DNA from: Eutreptiella sp. 'Long Island Sound 2002'
Taxonomy: Eukaryota; Euglenozoa; Euglenophyceae; Eutreptiales; Eutreptiaceae
Reading direction: 5' to 3'
Assembly: GCA_964036045.1 (NCBI GenBank)
Contig: OZ038398.1
Coordinates: 31,193,380 to 31,257,379 of the forward strand
Length of the DNA stretch: 64,000 bases
Both the position numbers and the translations under genes were made by a program. Shown one piece after another: positions 21,701 through 31,731 of this stretch (within the stretch, counting starts at the first letter, position 1; the number at the start of each line of letters is the position of its first letter). The notes under the pieces are model-generated. The model was not told the DNA's origin. It searched no databases and saw only the letters and a program-made list of their open reading frames with translations.

Positions 21701-21747
21701 CGAACACCAACGGAGGCGAGAGCAGCGACAACAGAGGCAAGGTCCAT
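18712..21747 (-). CDS. gag: Gag polyprotein starting inside the 5' LTR
   Basis: 1011 codons, ATG at 21747 (inside the LTR) to UAG at 18712. About the first 55 residues come from the LTR, and the frame then runs through the primer-binding site (residues HGSRGY). The structural core, of the Retrotrans_gag type, is at about 513-690 (RRWPQFQREFKLWV ... NTWLRTW). A Cys/His cluster at C798, C801, H813 and H818 has wider spacing than the usual CCHC knuckle. A Gly/Asn/Gln-rich region (760-930) leads to RG-rich repeats (934-955), likely RNA-binding. Gag would form the particle that packages element RNA. A later in-frame ATG start cannot be excluded, but the LTR start gives an unbroken frame, and the same 55 codons occur in the 3' LTR. 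Confidence 0.85.
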   Translation of the reverse strand: MDLASVVAALASVGVRVSGSNPNNNIQGDSSRACPTGLAGPEPSGTHNDPGQHFHGSRGYLNVVPLVSQPQLAPQYGPVDSATSGDVTITLPWCCANEALRGMPCASPNCPRRTQISSCGGPDYNQDPSRNWPSSSWNLPAYANGNAPVELTDLAGTNAPYQCPHFKTIDADIDDIEMGGPGEVPTYNRPASWAQWDNHLSSEVARNLEALEALCLLATSKLIGQERIASDFLFEYFFLLQEEINTRMWWCSQEDESFAIFLQIWEASPFPKEKTKAPVAGPSAPHPSVSIRDDLAAAVEEGILEAARQASLEIRTEGAPQVDSWLRTTEISGPTACSGPSGHGMYCPADCSCRSQRDTELQLLKDQMQLIIQTLGIKDLFKTHMRSEGASSVEQTTEPSEEATEIFSIAPSVDSKTTDARISRTKLKERVTISRSQSRSVKARNEAQNAKRTASRTTLPAVDSNAIAQMLLAQTLAGAGVANDAAKVSAITAGVGLDSLLNPTSLRLRQVAKQPKYNGNPRRWPQFQREFKLWVKTQKLQDDQFLMALLDCLEGAPANTWLRTWSDREDSSSPLTFDEVWEQLEVRGSRLPEDHYHQMLKNFPSFSRLILHEVQDKRQRFWNLVEESEHSGEKFSSAELKNLIFDKIPSETAATLRNRQSEEKVKTWWAEIDGFDASANRFTVREALQKCSPTSFTKVKFTENTWKIKFNEHEDRDLFVQVLNRGVSFHGHRLKARNWVFSFTPQELWEEVERLADAANQNFHEGLGGNKNTQQNTQNGAQKGNKKVNDTRNVQDHCSICLLLGSTNRAKTHSTANHRWSAYDHKVIGENVSNSQNSDRNDRQVHGAKGGKGNSTPSGGNKNTGGPGGSQGKGNRTPSGSGGQPNGQTGPNVNAGGGNRNPGQTPQSGTNKGNAPGSQGKGKGSPSGTPFSGKGRGRGDGGGPSSGGRGRGRGKGNHRVDQVSGADQVSDADRDYVENALNPADDPFQDEWIDETGCVHNVNAAAGGQYA
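21572..21583 (-). other. Primer-binding site for initiator tRNA-Met
   Basis: Directly after the 5' LTR in element orientation lies TGGTAGCAGAGG, the exact complement of a CCTCTGCTACCA tRNA 3' end. That 3' end is found in animal-type initiator tRNA-Met; flowering plants have a different base in this stretch. It primes minus-strand DNA synthesis and here also encodes Gag residues 56-59. Confidence 0.9.
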
Positions 21748-22115
21748 GCTGATTGTGGTCCGGCAGAAAATCCCAGTCTATGAAGAAAATTGAGGGGAAT
21801 TATTCTAAATACATCTGAGTGTCCAAAACTGTCCGCATGAATTTAAATAATCCATTTATGTAAAATTGTCTGGCCGATCTGGCCCGCGAGCGCGCGTCAG
21901 CGGCAAATGGCGATTCCAGCTAAAATAGCGGAATGCGGCGGATTTACGGGAAATGGACCGCGGCATCAAATCCGGCATATCAGAAATATATAGGAAATAT
22001 CCTGTGACTGAGCTGCGAGGCGGCAATTCCGCCGAAGCAAAGAAAATGACCAAAATGTAGCCAATCTGGGCAGAATGTCAGAAAATCTGAGCAGATGGGG
22101 CTAGCCGCACTTACA
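21584..22115 (-). repeat. 5' LTR of Ty3/gypsy element
   Basis: 532 bp, same ends as the left LTR. It contains the Gag ATG at 21747 and a TATA-like stretch near 21983-21994. Confidence 0.95.
21983..21994 (-). promoter_or_regulatory. TATA-like element in the 5' LTR
   Basis: In element orientation CCTATATATTTC lies about 120 nt into the LTR and about 240 nt upstream of the Gag ATG, a plausible core promoter position. The assignment is by motif only. Confidence 0.4.
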
Positions 22116-22120
22116 GACAG
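22116..22120. repeat. Target site duplication GACAG (right)
   Basis: Matches 11346-11350. The minisatellite sequence TTTCTGGGTG continues after it exactly as in unit 2 (28068 on). Confidence 0.9.
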
Positions 22121-23791
22121 TTTCTGGGTGATATACCCCCCTTATGGGAAATCTGCCATTGCAGTCTTAAGATGATTGTATCCAGGGCAACTTCTTCCCT
22201 CCAGGGCCAGGCCAGGTTTCTCAGTGTTGCAGCACCGGTCGCCCTGAGGCCAATGCCAACATGGGCCACGTGCTTTGTAAAAATAGCCAGTCTGTATGAT
22301 TGCTTTGAATTTTGATGTATGCTATATATATATATATATTCTCCTTTCCTCCTCTTACCTTTTGGCTTTAGTCCAAAGATTTTTGCTAGGTAAGCAACAC
22401 TTCCCTCAACTCCCGGTTTTGATGAACACATCCATAAGTTTCCCGTAGGTAGTTTAGTTTGTGCCTCCCTGACAACATTTGTTCCTCCCTTTTGTTGTCT
22501 TGTTGTCTATATACATATGTCTATATATATGCCCATGTGTCCACATTTGTTTTTTTTTGTTGTTTTGTCTCTGATTTTAATTCGAGACTGATTCCATTGC
22601 TTTCAGTGTTTCTCAGAATTTGGTTTTTGCACTGCTGTTCCTAGGCTTTAGTCCAGGAGGTATGTGCAAGGGCAGGAAAAGGGGGTGGTATATGGGTGGC
22701 ACAACTCCAAAGACCTAAGTTTAGTAGGAATTTAGATGAGTACGTAAGACTTTTCACCATGTGTTTCCATTCTTTTTCAGAGTAGCTGAAATTTTTTTTG
22801 TTGTTGTTCTTAGTGACCATAAAGGAAATGTTGGTTTTGTTTTGCTTCAGCACCGAGCCCAGGGGTGATATTAACCTGGCTAGTTTTGCGCTTTGGTTTT
22901 TTTTGTGGAGGAATTAGCCAGGATTTAAAGGCCTTGAATTTGCGGGAATCCCCCCTGGTTGGATGGTGATTGAATTTCGGTGTTCTAAGTTTTCAAAACC
23001 TTTTGGTTTTAAGTCGTTTAGTAGTTTGCAACAAGTAGCAATATGGCTTTCACTTACATACCACGTCACGTTCCCGTGGGTCTTTGAAATCAATTGTTTC
23101 GATGAGGTAGAGTTTAAGATCCACAGGGTCTTTAAATGAGTTACCTTTTTCTTTTCAATTGATGTATAGTAAAAGATTCCTAGGGAATAAGGGACACTTT
23201 GTGCATCGTCCTGGTTCATGAACATACCTTTCCTTGAGACCCTTTGGGCCTAAGGGGAAGACTCAGGAATACTTTGTTCCTTGTGACTTTGGTTTGCTTC
23301 TTAGTTCCTTCCCCCCCAATCAGTTTTATTTTGAACGCCACTTTTAGCCCTTTAGATGGCTACCGAAAAGTGGTGAGATTTAGACCCTTCATGCAGGGTC
23401 TACGGGGGGTGTGAGGTAAATGAGGTAAACCTGATTTGGGATGATTCACATCCATCATTTACCTCCACCACTTTTCTATTTCAATAATGGAGGTATTTCG
23501 GAGTTCAAATGGGGATTTATGATTTTATTTCAATAGATGGGTGATTCCTCCTTGCCGGTAGACCTACCCATTCCCCAACCAATTAGTAACTCCCTAACAA
23601 GTCACTCGCGAATCTGACTTTATGATGGTCAGCCCAGATGTACGATGTTTTAGCACTTTGCTGCTCCTCCAAGTATGTTTTGCACTGAAATTGTACATAT
23701 TCTTCTTTGTTGCATAGGTCTTTGTGTATACTTTCAACATGAGCCCATTTGCGAATTGATTTCTTTGAATTGCGTGCCTGCAGACTTCAAA
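22121..23791. other. Non-coding tail of unit 1
   Basis: End of the minisatellite followed by AT-richer sequence with a TATATATA run (about 22323-22339). Near-identical to 28068-29736. No family signature. It ends in a pyrimidine-rich stretch with GCCTGCAG (23776-23783), a likely splice acceptor context, because in unit 2 the transposase exon follows. Confidence 0.55.
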
Positions 23792-23816
23792 CTGGTAGCA
23801 CACTTCCAGACCTTTT

Positions 23817-25259
23817 TTGTCCAGATTTCGAAAGTTCTACTCAGTGCGTGCGACGCAGTGCGTTTCATGTGGCACCGTTCCTCCTGTAGCTGAAGCAGTG
23901 AGTGTGAAGGGAGTTGCTGCTCTTCGTCTCCCGCAAGACAAGGGGGCTGCATTCACTTTGGAGGAGCGGAAGGCACACTGTGAAGACCAGCAAGTGGAAC
24001 GCTGCTATGGTGCCTACAGCCAAATTCCGACCAATATCGAGAAAATACCAGTACCTCCGCCACCTTCAGGAGCGCAATGAGCACTTGTACTACGCTGGCG
24101 GAGGTGAGGCCGGTTATCTACACTCCGACCGTGGGAGAGGCCTGCAGGAAGTACAGCTGCATGTTCCAACTTCCCCCGTGGTCTTTCCTTCTCTGTGGAC
24201 AACATCAGCAATGCTGACCAGGTGTTGGGCGGGATACTTCTGCCATTCTGGGGATTGGTGACCAGGGTTACTCCCATTGGCAAGCTCGCCTTATACACTG
24301 TTGTTGGAGGCGTGAGCCCCTTCCAGACGTGCCCCATTACACTCGATGCGGGTACCGGCCGTGAGGATTTGCTGAGTTCATTGTTCAATAAGTACGCGCT
24401 GATGGATGATGACGTGTCCAATCCTGTGATCTACTCTAAGGTCATGCTTGCTGAGTTCATTGGAGCGGGCACAGTCACAATGGCTGGTGTCAATGCGGCT
24501 TGCAAGAAGACTCACCAGAAGCTATCCGACCAAATGCTCCGGCGCTGGTGCGGGTGGTGCAGGTGTTGCCTGGGTGCTCCGTGAAGGTCCGACCCCCGAG
24601 CAGGCACGTGCACACGTCATGGCGCTAGACTCTACTGGTCTTTTGTGCGAAGGACGCCATAAGATGGAGGCTTACAAAAACGACAGTGTCCAGACCGCGG
24701 AACTGGCCCAGTCATTTGCTCCCGATGTTGGTGTTCCTGACCTGCTGCCGACAATTAAGGGCTCTAAAGCCACATGCCTCATCGGCTTGGGCGGTATTCC
24801 AGGGCAGTTCACTGAGGGAATTGTTATGGCAGTTGCTACAAACTGCAAAATTCCTCTGTCCAACCCCAACACCAATATGGAGGCTTTCCCTAAAGACATC
24901 GTCAAGTGGATGGACAACAGGGCCCTGATTGCCTGTGGCAGCCCCTTTGACGGCGTTCCATTGCCAGATGACGGCGCAGCTCCCATTGGTCAGGGGGACA
25001 ACGCATTCGTCTTCCCTGTTTTGGGTGCTGGGGCTGTCTGTGTGGGGGCTACAAAGATCACGGACAACATGGTCATGGAGGGTGGTTACACAGTGGCTGA
25101 GTAGTGCTGTGAGCACTGGCCTGAGTTGAAGCGCCTGTACCCCCCTGTGAATGAGATGCGGATTGTTGGCAAGGAAGTCGCCAAGCGTGTGGCGCTCCAG
25201 GCTATCATCAAGGATGGAGTGGCCGCTATTTCTGACCAGAGTGTGGGTATGGGTCCGCA
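23817..25259 (+). pseudogene. Malic enzyme pseudogene copy 2
   Basis: Same family blocks and same lesions as copy 1, but continuous. FTLEER at 23952-23969, LRHLQERNEHLYY about 24055-24095, VIYTPTVGEACRKYS from 24113, PIGKLALYT ending about 24299, ITLDAGT about 24335-24355, GAGAGGAGVA 24541-24570, LIGLGG / GQFTE and LSNPN, CGSPFDGV spanning 24941, and GQGDNAFVFP to a TAG at 25102-25104, followed by a C-terminal pattern to about 25250. Frameshifts fall near 24039 (AAAA run), 24095, 24172 and 24535. About 130 residues are missing after ITLDAGT and are replaced by residues MDDDVSNPVIYSK and VMLAEFIG (24402-24465), which loosely resemble an aquaporin N-terminus. Malic enzyme needs all these blocks in one chain, so this is best called a pseudogene. 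Confidence 0.85.
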
Positions 25260-25511
25260 GGTGGTATAGCTCCTTGGGCCATTGGATCAACGCTCACCTT
25301 CTGTATCCTCGTGGATGGACCTCTGACTGGTGCTGCCCTGAATCCAGCCCGTACCCTGGGTCCCAATCTGTATGCCAACGCGTTTTGGAGCACTCCCAAT
25401 ACCATGAGCCACGGTTCCCACATCTCCGTCGATGAGGACGTTACCGGCAGCGGGACCAATGAGACGGTCGCTAGCGCCACTACTTCTTTACCAGGGGTAT
25501 CAGCCCCCTGA
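25260..25511 (+). pseudogene. Aquaporin C-terminal fragment, copy 2
   Basis: Same as 8551-8802 at a 16709-bp offset: helix-5-like GGIAPWAIGSTLTFCILVDG, then the NPARTLGP motif and a divergent tail ending at TGA 25509-25511. It adjoins the malic enzyme remnant on the same strand, so the fusion predates the duplication. Confidence 0.75.
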
Positions 25512-27080
25512 TGACGGGGCCCTGAGCGATCGAGGGGCTGCACCTCTTCAGGTGCAGGGCATGCGCGTCGGCTGCCCCCTGTGTGTTCTTGCTGCAAAGC
25601 AGTGCTGCTCAAGTTGCTGGCACTGTCGCTGGTGTCCACAGGCAGTGCAACCAGTGTCCAAGTCCAGTGCTGCACCATTCCCCCTTTTCTTGTTTTTGTA
25701 TATTAGGGTAGTCAGTCAGGCACAGCCATGGCCAGAGCCCTGGACAGTGCTCCCCGAGTATATTTGAGGGCTTTCTGCCATGCCCTGCTGGGGACCACTT
25801 TTTCCCTTGTGCCCTTCAGGCTCTCTCACACCTACCGACCCACTTTGTGATTTCAGGATTCCCAGTTGCAGGCAAAAAGGGGGGGGGGGGGGGTCACAGT
25901 GAGTGCAAGTGGCCCAATGCTGGGTTCACAGCGATAGGTCTGACAGTAACTGATGGCTTAGCAGTGGGAAAATTGGCTTGGAGAAACAGCCAACTTATAG
26001 CCTAAGTCTCGCTGCTCTCTGTCTATGCTGTCTCTCTTGGACTTCAGTCTGGGTGCCTCAAGAGCACGCTGGGATGCCGACGGATGTGGCAGTTTCCCAC
26101 TGAATATCCTGGTTTCAGATTCATTTTATTCTCACTGCGTGTCTATCAGTGTTGAGCGGACTGCATGGCCGCTCCGCCACACACACATGTTCGTTTTTCA
26201 ATTGGATGGGGGGGAGCCCCAGCACAATGCGCGGACAGTGCAACTAATTGTGTGTCAGAGCGGCGGAGCAGCCATTGTCTCAGTCAGTGGTGGGGCATAG
26301 CTCTAATGTGTTTGCCAACTGCCATTCAAGGGATGGCTGAGGTATGGAAACTCTAAACTGTTGCCCTTCTTGTGTTACAGGCAGTTGACCAATATCAAGA
26401 CAAGCGTTCTGGTTGATCCTGCCATATGCTACTCTCAAGGACCAAGCTATGCAAGCGTCAGAATACCTGGGATTGAGAGTGAATCTGTGAATGGCTCTTT
26501 ACACCGGCGACAGTCTGATAACTGTGCACTGATTGCTTGGGGCTCTCATGGTCCCCTGAGGTATCGGTCCGGATACTCACCTCAATTGGGTGGCTAAGGC
26601 ATGGAAGCTCTGAGCTGTGGCACGTTCCTGCGGCACTGGCCGTTGGCCGATTTCAAGACTAGGATCCGCCCAGGGCTGTGTGCGTAAGTGATTCTGACCG
26701 TCGTCCTACGGTGATTGTATATAGGGTATTCAGCCATAACCAGACATGGCCAGAGCCCAATGAACGCTTTTGCTTGAGTGTGAATGCATCTGAGTACGGG
26801 GGGGGGGGGGGGCTGGTTGGTAAACACCTGGGTGCCAGGGATTCCCACCATTTCACCATACCCCCCCCATGTCCGACCTCCCCTTGTTTCCTTTTCCCTG
26901 GGGAGAGGGGGGGGGGGGGTCACTGATTCGTCGTTGCCTCAGTGAGTCGTCGTTGCTTGTGCACCTCCTTTGTACATATCCCTTGCCCTCCTCAGACCTC
27001 TAACATTGTTTCCTCAAGGCAAGAGAAGTTTTTCGCAATTTCAGCCATGAATATTGATCTGATTGACTTGAGGGATCGTC
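25512..27080. other. Non-coding part of unit 2
   Basis: Counterpart of 8803-10375, with G tracts near 25879-25892, 26799-26812 and 26908-26919. No gene seen. Confidence 0.6.
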
Positions 27081-27082
27081 CC

Positions 27083-28090
27083 CTCACGGGAAATCTGTCA
27101 TTCTGGCGGCCCCCAGATGACAGTTTCAGGGTGTTTTACCCCCCCCCCAAGATGGGAAATCTGTCATTCTGGGATCCCCAGATGACAGTTTCAGGGTGTT
27201 TTACCCCCCCCTGATGGGAAATCTGTCATTCTGGGATCCCCAGATGACAGTTTCTGGGTGTTTTACCCCCCCCCCAGATGGGAAATCTGTCATTCTGGGA
27301 TCCCCAGATGACAGTTTCTGGGTGTTTTACCCCCCCCCAGATGGGATTTCTGTCATTCTGGGATCCCCAGATGACAGTTTCAGGGTGTTTTACCCCCCCC
27401 CAAGATGGGAAATCTGTCATTCTGGGATCCCCAGATGACAGTTTCAGGGTGTTTTACCCCCCCCTGATGGGAAATCTGTCATTCTGCGCCAGATGACAGT
27501 TTCTGGGTGTTTTACCCCCCCCCAGATGGGATTTCTGTCATTCTGGGATCCCCAGATGACAGTTTCAGGGTGTTTTACCCCCCCCCAAGATGGGAAATCT
27601 GTCATTCTGGGATCCCCAGATGACAGTTTCAGGGTGTTTTACCCCCCCCTGATGGGAAATCTGTCATTCTGGGATCCCCAGATGACAGTTTCTGGGTGTT
27701 TTACCCCCCCCCCAGATGGGAAATCTGTCATTCTGGGATCCCCAGATGACAGTTTCTGGGTGTTTTACCCCCCCCCAGATGGGATTTCTGTCATTCTGGG
27801 ATCCCCAGATGACAGTTTCAGGGTGTTTTACCCCCCCCTGATGAGATTTCTGTCATTCTGACGTCCCCCAGATGACAGTTTCAGGGTGTTATACCCCCCC
27901 TGACGGGAATTTTGCCATTCTGGGATCCCCAGATGGCAGTTTCTGGGTGGTTTACCCCCCCCAATGGGAAATCTGTCATTCTGGCGTCCCCCAGATGACA
28001 GTTTCAGGGTGTTATACCCCCCCCCCCTGATGGGAATTTTGTCATCCTGGCGTCCCCCAGATGACAGTTTCTGGGTGATATACCCCCCTT
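27083..28090. repeat. ~62-bp minisatellite, copy 2
   Basis: About 16 units of the GGGAAATCTGTCATTCTGG / CCCCAGATGACAGTTTC type with C runs of variable length. It is uninterrupted and preserves the Ty3 target GACAG at 28063-28067. Short ORFs reading VSGCFTPP and similar are products of the repeat. Confidence 0.9.
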
Positions 28091-29728
28091 ATGGGAAATC
28101 TGCCATTGCAGTCTTAAGATGATTGTATCCAGGGCAACTTCTTCCCTCCAGGGCCAGGCAAGGTTTCTCAGTGTTGCAGCACCGGTCGCCCTGAGGCCAA
28201 TGCCAACATGGGCCACGTGCTTTTCACAAATAGCCAGTCTGTATGATTGCTTTGAATTTTGATGTATGCTATATATATATATATTCTCCTTTCCTCCTCT
28301 TACCTTTTGGCTTTAGTCCAAAGATTTTTGTTAGGTAAGCAACACTTCCCTCAACTCCCGGTTTTGATGAACACATCCATAAGTTTCCCGTAGGTAGTTT
28401 AGTTTGTGCCTCCCTGACAACATTTGTTCCTCCCTTTTGTTGTCTTGTTGTCTATATACATATGTCTATATATATGCCCATGTGTCCACATTTGTTTTTT
28501 TTTGTTGTTTTGTCTCTGATTTTAATTCGAGACTGATTCCATTGCTTTCAGTGTTTCTCAGAATTTGGTTTTTGCACTGCTGTTCCTAGGCTTTAGTCCA
28601 GGAGGTATGTGCAAGGGCAGGAAAAGGGGGTGGTATATGGGTGGCACAACTCCAAAGACCTAAGTTTAGTAGGAATTTAGATGAGTACGTAAGACTTTTC
28701 ACCATGTGTTTCCATTCTTTTTCAGAGTAGCTGAAATTTTTTTTGTTGTTGTTCTTAGTGACCATAAAGGAAATGTTGGTTTTGTTTTGCTTCAGCACCG
28801 AGCCCAGGGGTGATATTAACCTGGCTAGGTTTGCGCTTTGGTTTTTTTTGTGGAGGAATTAGCCAGGATTTAAAGGCCTTGAATTTGCGGGAATCCCCCC
28901 TGGTTGGATGGTGATTGAATTTCGGTGTTCTAAGTTTTCAAAACCTTTTGGTTTTAAGTCGTTTAGTAGTTTGCAACAAGTAGCAATATGGCTTTCACTT
29001 ACATACCACGTCACGTTCCCGTGGGTCTTTGAAATCAATTGTTTCGATGAGGTAGAGTTTAAGATCCACAGGGTCTTTAAATGAGTTACCTTTTTCTTTT
29101 CAATTGATGTATAGTAAAAGATTCCTAGGGAATAAGGGACACTTTGTGCATCGTCCTGGTTCATGAACATACCTTTCCTTGAGACCCTTTGGGCCTAAGG
29201 GGAAGACTCAGGAATACTTTGTTCCTTTTGACTTTGGTTTGCTTCTTAGTTCCTTCCCCCCCAATCAGTTTTATTTTGAACGCCACTTTTAGCCCTTTAG
29301 ATGGCTACCGAAAAGTGGTGAGATTTAGACCCTTCATGCAGGGTCTACGGGGGGTGTGAGGTAAATGAGGTAAACCTGATTTGGGATGATTCACATCCAT
29401 CATTTACCTCCACCACTTTTCTATTTCAATAATGGAGGTATTTCGGAGTTCAAATGGGGATTTATGATTTTATTTCAATAGATGGGTGATTCCTCCTTGC
29501 CGGTAGACCTACCCATTCCCCAACCAATTAGTAACTCCCTAACAAGTCACTCGCGAATCTGACTTTATGATGGTCAGCCCAGATTTACGATGTTTTAGCA
29601 CTTTGCTGCTCCTCCAAGTATGTTTTGCACTGAAATTGTACATATTCTTCTTTGTTGCATAGGTCTTTGTGTATACTTTCAACATGAGCCCATTTGCGAA
29701 TTGATTTCTTTGAATTGCGTGCCTGCAG
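28091..29728. other. Non-coding tail of unit 2
   Basis: AT-richer sequence with a TATATATATATA run near 28270. No exon with a family signature was found, so missing 5' exons of the following transposase are not visible here. It ends with GCGTGCCTGCAG, a plausible splice acceptor. Confidence 0.5.
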
Positions 29729-31425
29729 ACTTCAAATACAAAAATCTTACCGAAAACTGCCGAAACTCCCTCGAGCAACACGATTTCACTGCTCTTGAGA
29801 GCGCCATCCGACAGGTTCAGGAGTGCCCAGATAAGGACGCTGCTGATATTCTCTGGCGCAAAATTCTGGAGGACCCCCGCTTGAAAACTGTCAAGGACTA
29901 CCTTGGAGTCAGATCCCCCCTACATCGTCTTGACCGTTGGTGTGTTGCATGGCAGGTAGAAGTTTTTACCTTCGGCTGCAAGTCCACACAGAGGGCTGAG
30001 TCTTTGAATTGCCGCATAAAGCGCCACCTAAACACAAGAAAAGGTTACTACCACATTTTTTTATCTGTTTTGCACTTGCTCTCCAAGGAGGGCTATAAAC
30101 TTGAATATACTGAAATGGTGAATCAGCGGCACGCCAATCACCAAATAGCTAACCAGACCTTCCCATTCTATGTCAAGTTCGTTTCAGGCAAGGTGACAAG
30201 CTGGGCGTTTGATAGAATGCTCCAGCAGATGAATGCTTCAACTGCGTACCTCGTGTATGAGTATGACATGTCCAGGGAGGCCCAATATATAGTTGCTAAC
30301 AGGGCGGCACCCTTATGGAACTATGATCGACAGTGTCACGATTCACTTGAGACGGAGTTGGTAGACCTACCGAGATTCTGTGCGATCTCCAATCGTGTGC
30401 ACCAAATCCAAGGCAAAAATATAGTTTATGAGGTAAAGCGAAGTGAATCCAGCTGCACTTCGCGTTACATGAACTGTCCACATTATGTTTGTCTGTTCGA
30501 GCCATTGGCTGAGGATGGTGCCTATACGAAGTTTTGGTGTAGTTGTGGACTTGCTGTCCGAGTCGGGCATCCATGTCGTCACTATTTTGCTGTTTTGCAT
30601 CATCGGTCATCTTCAGTCGGCTTCCATCTTGGGTTGTTCAATCCAATTTTTATTTTAAAACAATTTCAGACTGCAACTCAGGTCCTTGTCAGTGCCAAAT
30701 GCAGCAGCCAACGCCTCCCCCTACCCACAGTGCAGGTACCCGTGGCAATCCATGCTACAGACGATGACATTATATTGACCGACATCTCCTCGTGGGCTGA
30801 TTTGCCAGCCAGAACGAAACGCGAGCAGATTGTCCGCTTCCTTGGGAACCTGCAGTCCCGGATGCGTCAATATATAAATAATGTGGATCGAGTGGCAACT
30901 CATCTTTCCGACCAGGGACAGGATGCAGGGGCCTTTCTCGAAGAAGAGGAGAGGCTACTGAACCAATTTGTGGACATGCGAGCCTCCTCCACACAGGTCC
31001 ATGTGGCAGGTGCACAAGCACCACGACCTGTTCCCCCGCCGGTGGCCGCCAAGCGAACCGTGCAGCCAACTGTCAGGAAGGCCGCTAAGCGAGGGGATGG
31101 TCCAAAGGGTGCTACAAAGGGGGGAGGTAGGGGTCAGGGTAGGGGTGGCGGTCCGCCGCTGAAGGAAGAGCTGAATGCTGCCCTTGAGCTTTCAGATGCG
31201 CTAACCACCGTGAATCAGGCTCCTGGGGGCCTGAGTGCGCAGCAGGCCGCGTATAATGATCAATTGCATGCACACATTCACAATATGGTTGACTCGGCTG
31301 AGCAGGTTGATACTCGCTTGGCTCAGTTGTATGCTCGGGCTGCATGTGGGGAACAACTTTCGCCAGCTGAGTTGCATCAGTGTAAGCAGCTTTGGGAGTG
31401 GCGGGCTCAAGTGTCGAAGAACTAA
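29729..31425 (+). CDS. MULE-type transposase, C-terminal exon (truncated gene)
   Basis: The open frame runs to TAA at 31423-31425. An ATG-like start at 29620 lies in the duplicated unit and is probably not used; the exon more likely begins after CAG at 29728. Residue numbers count from 29620. W107-W111 lead to FTFGCKSTQRAES (116-128), the block that follows the catalytic core in Mutator/FAR1-like proteins. A SWIM zinc finger lies at C307, C309, C319 and H321 (CSCG...GHPCRHYFAVL). The C-terminus has an RG/GG-rich patch (about 508-522) and a helical Gln/Glu-rich end. The N-terminal DNA-binding and most of the DDE domain are missing. Such proteins cut and move MULE elements or, as domesticated FAR1/FHY3 relatives, act as transcription factors. 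The duplication endpoint lies at the exon start, so loss of the 5' exons by rearrangement is likely. Confidence 0.75.
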
Positions 31426-31731
31426 GGACATTTCAAATTTCAAGTCTGAGTTTATGTTCCATGCCTTCACGGTTCGCCTGTGTAAGGTTGGGTTATGCCT
31501 CCATGGCCCCCAGTTTTGAGCTACGGCTCCACAATGTATACTACTTTCATCATCGGGAAGCACATCTCTTGCACATTGTTTTACACATTCTTTTGCACAT
31601 TGCACAAAAAAAGATGGAACAATGCTTTCTTCGTGCCAAGTGTGCAAGGGCAGGTGAGGGACGGAATTTCCAGTGACAACAATAGTGTGCAAGTCGATGG
31701 TTGGATCGCTGGGGGGACACTTGTGTGTGAG

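Larger units (their letters stand above)
11351..22115 (-). mobile_element. Intact Ty3/gypsy chromovirus-like LTR retrotransposon
   Basis: 10,765 bp on the minus strand. From 5' to 3': LTR (22115-21584), primer-binding site, gag, one UAG, pol with protease, methyltransferase-like module, reverse transcriptase, RNase H, integrase and chromodomain, then a 1.6-kb non-coding stretch, polypurine tract and LTR (11882-11351). The LTRs are 532 bp each, begin TG and end CA, and differ by one noticed base (A at 11732 area, C at 21964 area). The 5-bp target duplication GACAG is perfect and the empty site is present in unit 2. Both large ORFs are uninterrupted apart from the gag UAG. All this points to a very recent insertion by a possibly competent element. 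Confidence 0.95.
5185..23791. repeat. Tandem duplication, unit 1 (interrupted)
   Basis: This stretch matches 23806-29736 almost base for base. Offsets are 18621 at the left end and 5945 at the right end. The difference of 12676 bp is accounted for by two insertions in unit 1 (6321-8232 and 11351-22115 plus its 5-bp target duplication) and a few small indels. Without them the unit is about 5.93 kb. A 14-bp filler (CTGGTAGCACACTT, 23792-23805) separates the two units. The junction falls just after a GCCTGCAGACTTCAAA sequence that, in unit 2, leads into the transposase exon. Confidence 0.95.
23806..29736. repeat. Tandem duplication, unit 2 (uninterrupted)
   Basis: 5.93-kb copy of unit 1 lacking both retroelements. 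It serves as the empty-site reference: position 24941/24942 for the 1.9-kb element and GACAG at 28063 for the Ty3 element. The copies differ by scattered single bases (for example 24279 G versus A in unit 1) and homopolymer length. Confidence 0.95.

Noticed and set aside
23817-25259. Frameshifts in malic enzyme explained as small introns
   Set aside because: Shifts of one or two bases, including one in an AAAA run, a TAG in the C-terminal part and a loss of about 130 residues do not fit GT-AG introns.
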